64,000 nt of DNA from Acidobacteriota bacterium (GTDB lineage Bacteria; Acidobacteriota; Terriglobia; 2-12-FULL-54-10): assembly GCA_016191085.1 (NCBI GenBank), contig JACPPJ010000032.1:1-64000 (forward strand), given 5' to 3'. Shown piece after piece: positions 10,396 to 16,771 of this stretch. Below the pieces are notes generated by a model. That model did not search any database. It saw only the letters and a list, made by a program, of their open reading frames with translations, and was not told the origin of the DNA. Position numbers and translations under genes: made by a program. Each line of letters starts with the position of its first letter. The stretch's first letter is position 1.

Positions 10396-10515
10396 AATAG
10401 AATGCGCCGAATCCCGAACCCCGAATCTCGATCCCGAAAGATTTATGAAGGAAAATTTTGACTCAGGAAAATAGAATGCGCCGAATCCCGAATCCCGAAT
10501 CTCGAATCCCGAAAG
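10396..10515 (+). repeat. 45-base direct repeat at the 5' end of gspG
   Basis: Bases 10396-10440 and 10470-10515 are near-identical (AATAGAATGCGCCGAATCCC then CCGAATC heptads). The second copy contains the gspG start and leader codons. The first copy holds an equivalent ATG at 10402, but a one-base deletion and a TGA at 10459-10461 leave only a 19-codon open frame. Confidence 0.9.
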
Positions 10516-10937
10516 AGGCGGGTGTAACCTTAATCGAGCTGCTGGTGGTGGTCACCATCATCGCGCTTTTTGCCGCTTTAGTAGGCCCGCGGTTGTTCCG
10601 TCACGTTGGTAAATCCCGCACCACGGCCGCACACGCGCAGATCAACGCGTTTCAAACAGCGCTGGGCGTCTACAAGCTGGACACGGGACGTTTTCCCACG
10701 ACAGAACAGGGGTTGCAGGCTCTTCGGACCAAGCCCGACGGCGTCGAGCGTTGGGACGGTCCATATCTGCCGCAGGAAATTCCGCTCGACCCGTGGGGGC
10801 ATCTGTACGTATACAAATACCCGGGCGACCACGGCGACGAGCCGGACATCGTGTCTTACGGCGCTGACGGGCGTCAGGGCGGTGAAGGTGACGATGCGGA
10901 CGTTCTGAGCTGGACTCACACGTCCGGCGGCCAGTAG
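10476..10937 (+). CDS. gspG: Major pseudopilin GspG
   Basis: This is the main subunit of the type II secretion pseudopilus. The prepilin site is AG/VTLIELLVVV, with cleavage after Gly16, a new N-terminal Val instead of the usual Phe, and Glu at mature position 5. It is followed by the hydrophobic helix. The C-terminal half shows the GspG calcium-loop signature (GRFPTTEQGLQALRTKP, DPWGHLYVYKYPGDHG, GADGRQGGEGDDADVLSW). Cleavage depends on a GspO-type peptidase that is not encoded here. I chose ATG 10476, preceded by AGGA and a seven-base spacer; TTG 10458 also has AGGA because of the direct repeat. The leader residues MRRIPNPESRIPKE are encoded by the repeated heptads. Confidence 0.95.
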   Translation: MRRIPNPESRIPKEAGVTLIELLVVVTIIALFAALVGPRLFRHVGKSRTTAAHAQINAFQTALGVYKLDTGRFPTTEQGLQALRTKPDGVERWDGPYLPQEIPLDPWGHLYVYKYPGDHGDEPDIVSYGADGRQGGEGDDADVLSWTHTSGGQ

Positions 10938-10955
10938 AGAAAAGCGGAGTCGTAC

Positions 10956-11426
10956 ATGGTTCGCGGATCGCGGGTTTATCAAGGCAAGGGAGTCACACTG
11001 CTCGAACTGCTCATCGTGGCGGCGCTTGCCTCGATTCTGCTCGCGCTGGTTTTTCCTTCGATTCGAGCCGGAATGGCCACCGTTTCGCTCCGTTCCTCCG
11101 CTCAGCGTATAGCGGCTGCGGCGAAGTTTGCACGGGATCAGGCTATTTACCGCCAGAGAGCCTTTGAGCTGGAGATTGATAAGAACGCCGGAACCATTGC
11201 GGTCGTCGACACCGCCGGAGAAACTCGCAGCTTCAAAATCTCTGACACCGTGCGAATCGGTAACATTCTGCCGCTTGAGCCGGCGGGCGATTCCGACATC
11301 CGGCGGTTTCTGTTTTCACCCGATGGCAGCTCCGTTGCGTTTGAGATCACTCTGGAAAATTCCCGGCGACGCGTGCAGATTGCGACGGACCCGCTGACCG
11401 GTTTTCCAAAGGTCACGGATCTGTAG
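10956..11426 (+). CDS. gspH: Minor pseudopilin GspH
   Basis: The 156-residue protein has a prepilin leader ending KG/VTLLELLIVAALASI (cleavage after Gly12, Glu at mature position 5) and a single hydrophobic N-terminal helix. A beta-rich domain of GspH/FimT type follows (SSAQRIAAAAKFARDQAIYRQ, then strands to TDPLTGFPKVTDL). GspH is a minor tip component of the pseudopilus, placed between GspG and the GspI-J-K tip complex. The TAG stop at 11424-11426 overlaps a possible GTG start of gspI. Confidence 0.88.
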   Translation: MVRGSRVYQGKGVTLLELLIVAALASILLALVFPSIRAGMATVSLRSSAQRIAAAAKFARDQAIYRQRAFELEIDKNAGTIAVVDTAGETRSFKISDTVRIGNILPLEPAGDSDIRRFLFSPDGSSVAFEITLENSRRRVQIATDPLTGFPKVTDL

Positions 11427-11941
11427 TGAGGCACATGAAGCATACGAACCAAACGAAGCATACGAGGAATTCGAATCCTGTGCATCCTCAGCTTCGTTTG
11501 CCTCCTTTGCCTCGAACCCAACAAGGATTCACATTGCTCGAGATCCTGGTGGCGACGGCGATCCTCGGGACCACCGTAGCCGCGCTATTCAGCTTGCTTT
11601 CTGCATCTTTGGGCAATGTGCAACGTCTTCGGGGTCCTTCGAAGGCACTGTTGCTAGGGCAGAGCCGCATGAACGAAATTCTTACTGTCGCTGCGACAAC
11701 AGCGGGTACGCCTCCGCCGATGCCGCTCGACCAAAAAATCGAAGGCCGTTGGGATGACCAGTACCGTTGGGAAGCTCTTGCCACGCCGGTGAATGTGAAC
11801 AGCGGTGATACGCCTGGCCCTGTGGTCCTGGTCCATGTTTCGCTGGATGTCTTCTGGCGCGCGGACCCCGGCAAACAGGAAAAGAAATTTTCCCTGGAGA
11901 CCGTGCAACTCTGGCCCCGGCAGCCTGAAGGAGTTCAGTGA
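11426..11941 (+). CDS. gspI: Minor pseudopilin GspI with an unusually long leader
   Basis: The prepilin motif QQG/FTLLEILVATAILGTTVAALF marks a class III leader peptide with Glu at mature position 5. The body contains LLLGQSRMNEILT, seen in GspI proteins that nucleate the pseudopilus tip. The leader is 34 residues from GTG 11426, or 31 from ATG 11435, against five to ten in studied GspI. It is encoded by repeat-like DNA (AAACGAAGC at 11451 pairs with GCTTCGTTT at 11491). GAGG four bases before ATG 11435 makes that start equally likely. A still later TTG start would give a normal leader. The stop overlaps gspJ. Confidence 0.85.
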   Translation: MRHMKHTNQTKHTRNSNPVHPQLRLPPLPRTQQGFTLLEILVATAILGTTVAALFSLLSASLGNVQRLRGPSKALLLGQSRMNEILTVAATTAGTPPPMPLDQKIEGRWDDQYRWEALATPVNVNSGDTPGPVVLVHVSLDVFWRADPGKQEKKFSLETVQLWPRQPEGVQ

Positions 11942-12669
11942 CGAGTTCAGTGACCCGGAATATCGCACCGAACAGAATGGGTGGGTTCACGCTCCTCGAG
12001 TTGCTGGTCTCCATGACCATCGTCTCTTTGCTTGCCACCACCGTGCTGTTCGGCTGGCGTGTCGCGGTCTCGGCATGGGAAAAGGCAAGCTCGCACCTGC
12101 AAAAGTCGAGGACAGTTCTGGCGACCAACCACCTGCTGCAGGAGCAGATGGCGTCGATGGTTCCTTACCGCGGAATAGCCAGCACGGGGTTCCATCTTTT
12201 CTTCCAAGGCGAGCCCCTGACGGCGCGTTTTCTGAGCCGCTATTCCCTGACCGGACGCGCGAACTCGGGCCTCTATCGCATCGAATATCAGGTTGTCGAA
12301 GCCGAGGACGGAACCAAGCAACTGTTGATGAATGAGGTGCCCGTGACCAGCCGTGAAGAGTTGGGCGCTCTCATCCAGCAAGCGGACCCTGCTTCTTTTT
12401 CACCTCAGTTGCGGTTCGCGCCTTTTGAACGCGGGCCGCGAACGGTGGTGCTGTTAGCGGGAGTGAAAGACTGCCGGTTCGAGTACTACAAGGCGGCTTC
12501 CGCCCTCGAAGCGGGAACTTGGGTCCCGGAGTGGTTAGGTACTATGAACGAACTGCCTAGAGCCATGGCGATACGCATCACACCGTCCGATGATCCGGCC
12601 GGTGTGGCACCGGCTTCGGTGGTTGCGGCGATCCGGGATTTTTCCATCGCCCCCGTGAGCACACCGTAA
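11938..12669 (+). CDS. gspJ: Minor pseudopilin GspJ
   Basis: This begins at GTG 11938 inside the gspI stop (GTGA overlap), so translation is coupled. The leader ends MGG/FTLLELLVSMTIVSLL with Glu at mature position 5. The 243-residue length and the late motif ERGPRTVVLLAGVKDCRFEY plus ELPRAMAIRITP match GspJ, which forms the tip ternary complex with GspI and GspK. The extracytoplasmic domain is beta-rich. No unusual feature apart from the GTG start. Confidence 0.9.
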   Translation: MTSSVTRNIAPNRMGGFTLLELLVSMTIVSLLATTVLFGWRVAVSAWEKASSHLQKSRTVLATNHLLQEQMASMVPYRGIASTGFHLFFQGEPLTARFLSRYSLTGRANSGLYRIEYQVVEAEDGTKQLLMNEVPVTSREELGALIQQADPASFSPQLRFAPFERGPRTVVLLAGVKDCRFEYYKAASALEAGTWVPEWLGTMNELPRAMAIRITPSDDPAGVAPASVVAAIRDFSIAPVSTP

Positions 12670-12684
12670 ATTTAGGTCGTTTCT

Positions 12685-13770
12685 ATGATCGAGACGATTG
12701 CAAGATCAGAACAGACCCGCGACTGCCAGGCACGGCGGGGGGAGGCCGGAGCCGCTCTGCTGGCAGTGCTGTGGTTAACCGTGGCTCTCACCTTCATGGC
12801 TATGGCGACCGCGCAGTTGGTACGAACGGAGGTTGACGCAGTCCGCAACCAAATGGATTGGCAGCGCAGTTACTATCTCGCGCGTGGCGGGTTGGAGGCC
12901 GCCATTTACTCGATGGCTCGGTACGGCATCAATGTGAATAATGAGGAGCCAGACGTAACGCAAGCCTCCGAATTCGCTCCCGGCAAGCGATGGTTGCAAT
13001 ACCGGTATGACGAGGGGGAGGCCGCCGTCGAGGTGGTTCCCGAGAGCGCTAAGCTGAATGTCAATACCGCCGCGCCGGAGGAACTCGCGAGCTTGTTCGC
13101 ATCTCTCGGCGTGGAGCCGGTGGAAAGCACGAACCTAGCCGTCGCCATCGCTGAGTGGCGCTCGCCGCGCATGTCGGAGGTTGGAACGCCCCTGGACCTT
13201 TATTACGCCAACCTGCCGCAGCCATACGTACCGCGCCACGCTGCCCTCGATGAAGTCGAAGAACTGTTGCCGGTGCGGGGTATGAGCCGTGACCTGTTTT
13301 TTGGGCACGTGGAGAGAACCACGGATGGGCACTGGCGCAAATGGCCGCCGCTCGCCGATCTGCTGACGACAGAGCCGACGTACGGATTCATAAATCCGAA
13401 TTTCGCTTCGTTCGAGGTGTTGAGCAGCCTCGCTGGCTGGAATGCGGCGACCGCCGCAACGGTCATTGCCGCCAGGACGATGGCTCCGTTCCGGACTATC
13501 GAGGAACTGCAAGCGATTATACCGATGCTGGATCCGCTCACTTCCTCGCAGCGCCTAACGCTAGTGCAAGGGCCCATTTACACGTTGACCGCGACCGGCA
13601 TGACACCGAATTCAGGGGTGCGGCGCTCGGTTCGCGCGCTGGTCTATGTCTCCGCTAACCTGCCGCTTTACCACCGCGTACTGGCGTGGTGGGACGATTG
13701 GCCTTCACCCAGCGACTTGCCGCAGTCGCCGGCGAGCAACGAAACATACAGGGGTAGCAGTCCTTCATGA
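12685..13770 (+). CDS. gspK: Minor pseudopilin GspK
   Basis: This 361-residue protein has the GspK hallmarks: a leader ending EAG/AALLAVLWLTVALTF without Glu at mature position 5, then SYYLARGGLEAAIYSMARY. The helix-hairpin-helix-like SAKLNVNTAAPEELASLF and VEELLPVRGMSRDLF belong to the large alpha domain that caps the pseudopilus tip. A second helical domain with a similar pattern follows (FINPNFASFEVLSSLAG). Lack of Glu5 is normal for GspK, which sits at the outermost position. The last codon overlaps the gspL start (ATGA at 13767). Confidence 0.93.
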   Translation: MIETIARSEQTRDCQARRGEAGAALLAVLWLTVALTFMAMATAQLVRTEVDAVRNQMDWQRSYYLARGGLEAAIYSMARYGINVNNEEPDVTQASEFAPGKRWLQYRYDEGEAAVEVVPESAKLNVNTAAPEELASLFASLGVEPVESTNLAVAIAEWRSPRMSEVGTPLDLYYANLPQPYVPRHAALDEVEELLPVRGMSRDLFFGHVERTTDGHWRKWPPLADLLTTEPTYGFINPNFASFEVLSSLAGWNAATAATVIAARTMAPFRTIEELQAIIPMLDPLTSSQRLTLVQGPIYTLTATGMTPNSGVRRSVRALVYVSANLPLYHRVLAWWDDWPSPSDLPQSPASNETYRGSSPS

Positions 13771-15209
13771 ATTTAGCTTTGTTACAAACCGGCATCGGAA
13801 TTGATATCGAGGCGGGGAACTTGACTGCCGTGTGCGTGAAGCGGCAATTGAATCGCTGCCGCGTTCTAGACAGAGTGGAAATTCCCAACTACCGAGCTGC
13901 CGGGTCCGCCGAGTGCCACCGCCTGTACTCCGCGTTCCTCAAGAGAAACGGCCTTCGGATTCCCTGGACCGTAGTCGCGCTGCCGCGATCCATGGTGCTA
14001 ATGCGGTGGCTGAGCTTTCCGGCAGCGGTTGAAAAAGAACTGGCGGCGGCCGTGCAGTTTCAGTTGGAGTCCCTGCACCCGTTTGAGCCGGACGCGATCT
14101 ATTGGGATTACGCGGCGTGGAAACGGCCCCGCCGCGCGTTCAAGGATGCAGCAGTCGGCACGGAACGAATCGAAGTGGCTGTAGCGATTGCGGAGAAAAA
14201 GTACATTGACGAGACTGCGACGTGGTTTCAGGGGGCCGGAATCGGCGTATCGCAGTTCACGGTGACGACAACGGCATTGCTGGGCGCCGTCGCGCCGCGC
14301 GTGCATACGGGCGGCTCGCCGGACCCGCGCGGCAGCGCCGCTTTTTTTGTGCTGGATGCCCGCGCAGATGCGGTTCAACTGATCGGACACGCGCCCGGCT
14401 CGCTGGTTTCGAAAGAAATTCACACGACCGACACGGGTGAGGACCTCGCAGCGGTGAGGCGCGAGTTGCAGCTTGCGCGCTCGGAGTTGAGGGTGGATCC
14501 GGAAGAACGCGTGCCGCTGGTGCTCTGCGGCGGGAATGCCGCCGTGATTTCCGAAGCTGTGGCGGACATGACGTTCGACACACGCGCGATCGAAACGCTG
14601 TTTCCGTTCATGCGGTCAGCACCCGAAGACCATTGCTCAGATCAAGACGCCGTGGCAGTCACGGCGGCATTCTCCGCGGCCGATCGGTCGCTTCCGTATT
14701 CGCTGAACCTGCTTCCGCCCGAAAAGCGGTCTTATCAGTCCGGCATGATATATGCACCGGCTTACGCACTCGCCGGAATCATCCTGCTGCTTTTGATAGC
14801 GGTCGGCGTACGTGGGAGCTATCAGGACTGGCGTTATCAGAAGTTCATTGAACAGCAGATCCAGTCCTTGCAGCCGCAGTTGAGCGCAGTAGAAGAGGCA
14901 GAGCAGCATAGCCGCCAGGCGTATGAACGCCTGACTCTGCTGGAGCAGACCAGGAAGACCGCGACGCTGCCGCTAGAGGTGCTCGGCGAGCTGACCCGCC
15001 TGCTGCCCGATGACGCCTGGGTGCAGGGCCTGCAGTACGACGGAACTACCGTATCGCTGTCAGGCTACGCTAAATCTGCTTCACCGCTGCTGGAAACGCT
15101 GGCAGCGTCGCCGTATTTCGAGAGTCCACAATTTTTGTCAGCGATCAGCAAATCAGGGGACGGGAAAGAACTGTTCCGGATTGGTGTCCGCGTGCGAAAG
15201 GGTAGGTAG
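13767..15209 (+). CDS. gspL: GspL-like assembly protein (PilM-PilN-like fusion)
   Basis: The N-terminal 310 residues look like the actin-like cytoplasmic domain shared by GspL and PilM (GIGIDIEAGNLTAVCV, VVALPRSMVLMRWLSFPAAVEKEL, LVLCGGNAAVISE). A single membrane helix lies at about residues 330-350 (YALAGIILLLLIAVGV). A periplasmic coiled coil follows (residues 365-400), then a ferredoxin-like domain (DDAWVQGLQYDGTTVSLSG) typical of PilN or the GspL C-terminus. GspL anchors the ATPase GspE to the membrane platform. Position after gspK and before a GspM-like gene supports the call. It is diverged from proteobacterial GspL. Confidence 0.88.
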   Translation: MNLALLQTGIGIDIEAGNLTAVCVKRQLNRCRVLDRVEIPNYRAAGSAECHRLYSAFLKRNGLRIPWTVVALPRSMVLMRWLSFPAAVEKELAAAVQFQLESLHPFEPDAIYWDYAAWKRPRRAFKDAAVGTERIEVAVAIAEKKYIDETATWFQGAGIGVSQFTVTTTALLGAVAPRVHTGGSPDPRGSAAFFVLDARADAVQLIGHAPGSLVSKEIHTTDTGEDLAAVRRELQLARSELRVDPEERVPLVLCGGNAAVISEAVADMTFDTRAIETLFPFMRSAPEDHCSDQDAVAVTAAFSAADRSLPYSLNLLPPEKRSYQSGMIYAPAYALAGIILLLLIAVGVRGSYQDWRYQKFIEQQIQSLQPQLSAVEEAEQHSRQAYERLTLLEQTRKTATLPLEVLGELTRLLPDDAWVQGLQYDGTTVSLSGYAKSASPLLETLAASPYFESPQFLSAISKSGDGKELFRIGVRVRKGR

Positions 15210-15240
15210 GCGCACTTTACGCATCAGTGCGAGGAATCTT

Positions 15241-15804
15241 ATGCAATTAGCTTACAGGGATAAGGTAGCGCTGGGCGTAGCCGGTATCGGCGTCGTGCTC
15301 TATGTCCTGTTTCAGTTCGTCGTTTTCCCGGCCTGGGATTCGATGCAGGAGGTGCGGGCGAGTCTGCCGATTCAGGAAAAGAAATTGGCAAAGTACCGTG
15401 AATTGGCCGCGACCGCGCCCTTGCGCCGAACCGAAGCTTCGTCGCAGGAGGCCCGGCTGCGTGAGACCGAGGGAGGATTGCTCAACAGCAAGAACGGGGC
15501 GCTCGCCTCGGCGGAGTTGCAGCAGTTGATCAAACAACTCACCGCTGCGCAGGCGATTGATATTCGCTCCAGCGATTTCTTGCCGAGCCGGCGGCTAAGC
15601 CCGGATTACGTGCAAATTCCAGTAGGACTGCAGTTCACTGCGCGCCTGGATCAACTGGTCGGATTACTCACCGCAGCCTCCGAATCTCCCAAGCTTCTCT
15701 CGGTTTCAAGCCTGATGGTCCAAACTGGCGGCACACCAAAGGAAAGACTGATCAACGTCAACGTGCGGATTGCCGGGATCATGCGCGCCGAAACCGCGAA
15801 TTAA
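15241..15804 (+). CDS. gspM: GspM/PilO-like assembly protein
   Basis: ATG 15241 has GAGGAA with a five-base spacer; the upstream in-frame extension only overlaps gspL and is not used. The 187-residue product has one N-terminal membrane helix (VALGVAGIGVVLYVLFQFVVF), then a Glu/Arg-rich coiled coil (residues 35-80). A ferredoxin-like domain ends PKLLSVSSLMVQTGG. This is the layout of GspM and PilO, the periplasmic scaffold partner of GspL/PilN. Assignment rests on layout and position, because sequence conservation in this family is poor. Confidence 0.8.
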   Translation: MQLAYRDKVALGVAGIGVVLYVLFQFVVFPAWDSMQEVRASLPIQEKKLAKYRELAATAPLRRTEASSQEARLRETEGGLLNSKNGALASAELQQLIKQLTAAQAIDIRSSDFLPSRRLSPDYVQIPVGLQFTARLDQLVGLLTAASESPKLLSVSSLMVQTGGTPKERLINVNVRIAGIMRAETAN

Positions 15805-15851
15805 GGAGAACTGCGACAGGAGGGGAATGCAAAAATCCGTGAGAATCGTTG

Positions 15852-16008
15852 GTAAGGGCACGGTTTTAACCGTGCCGCTAGAGCGCGCCTCAATCCCTGC
15901 GCTTTAGCGCCTGAGGTTTGTTGTTTTGTTATGAGAGACCCAACCTCAGCGGTTAAAAACCGCCTCGCATGTGTGCTTTGTTCGGCACGGTTAAAACCGT
16001 GCCCTTAC
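15852..16008. repeat. Multi-hairpin REP-like element, copy A (inside gsp operon)
   Basis: The ends GTAAGGGCACGG (15852-15863) and CCGTGCCCTTAC (15997-16008) form a perfect 12-base inverted repeat, and each end is itself a hairpin around TTTTAA or TTAAAA. Inside are GCGCTTTAGCGC and the pair CTGAGGTTTG (15911) with CAACCTCAG (15941). It separates gspM from gspC. Related copies are at 21477, 42769 and 46493. Confidence 0.85.
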
Positions 16009-16057
16009 AATCGAGCCGCTACACCGCTCGAATCTTGCAAGTGCGCCGGAGGAAACT

Positions 16058-16771
16058 TTGCATCGTAGACAGCTTGTAATTCTTTATCTCAGCTTATGCA
16101 TCGTTGCGATCTCGCTCGCGTGGAAACTGGCAAGTGACTGGCGACGTGCGGGTCTTAGGTACGCACGCGTTCGCGCCAGCGCGGCCGTTCCGGCTTCCGC
16201 TGCTCGTCCCGCGCCGCCGGTTACGCCCGCAGCGATGACGGTAGCCGAGAACGAAATCATCGCCAAGAACCTGTTCAGCCCGGATCGGACTAACCAAATA
16301 GAGGCGCAAGACGACAAGCTGGAGGCACCTCCTCCCGCTCCTATCGTGTATGGAACTATGAATCTGGGCGGCAACTACGAAGCGTTAATGGCAGAAGGCG
16401 GGCAGGCGGGACGTTCCGCGTTTCGCCGCGTGAAGAACGGCGAGCAACTCGGACGTTACACAGTCGTAGACATCCGCGATGAAAAGGTCGTAGTGGAATT
16501 TCGCGGCCAGAAAACGATCATTGATGTATACGAATCGGCGAACAGCGTACCGCGCGAGACGGCGCGCACAACTGTGGCGGCGACGCCGGTGGTGGAGGGA
16601 GCGGCAGCGCCGCAGCAGGCGCCCGCCGCACCGGAGCCAAGCGCAGCGCCTGCGCCGAGCGCGGGTGCGCAACAGGGTACTGATAGCTCGACCGTTGAAG
16701 GCAATCGCCGGCGAGTCGAGCGCCAGACGCCATTCGGGACGCAGGTGTGGTACGAGGATATCCAGAAATGA
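16058..16771 (+). CDS. gspC: GspC-like inner-membrane protein without a PDZ domain
   Basis: The 237-residue protein has an N-terminal membrane helix (LVILYLSLCIVAISLAW), a Pro/Ala linker, then the GspC-type homology region. This opens with ENEIIAKNLFSPDR and continues as VKNGEQLGRYTVVDIRDEKVVVEF. GspC links the inner-membrane platform to the secretin through this domain. No PDZ domain follows; the C-terminus is a Pro/Ala-rich tract ending VERQTPFGTQVWYEDIQK. A nearly identical VERDTPFGKQ occurs near the start of GspD. It starts at TTG 16058 with GGAGG five bases upstream, and its stop overlaps the gspD ATG (ATGA). Confidence 0.82.
   Translation: MHRRQLVILYLSLCIVAISLAWKLASDWRRAGLRYARVRASAAVPASAARPAPPVTPAAMTVAENEIIAKNLFSPDRTNQIEAQDDKLEAPPPAPIVYGTMNLGGNYEALMAEGGQAGRSAFRRVKNGEQLGRYTVVDIRDEKVVVEFRGQKTIIDVYESANSVPRETARTTVAATPVVEGAAAPQQAPAAPEPSAAPAPSAGAQQGTDSSTVEGNRRRVERQTPFGTQVWYEDIQK

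Noticed and set aside
9059-10515. CRISPR array from short repeats around gspF and gspG
   Set aside because: The repeats are 7-base tandem units or one direct duplication with no regular spacers, and no cas genes are present.
11461-11480. GGAATTCGAATCC as a tRNA T-loop
   Set aside because: There is no acceptor stem or anticodon arm; the stretch lies in the gspI leader.
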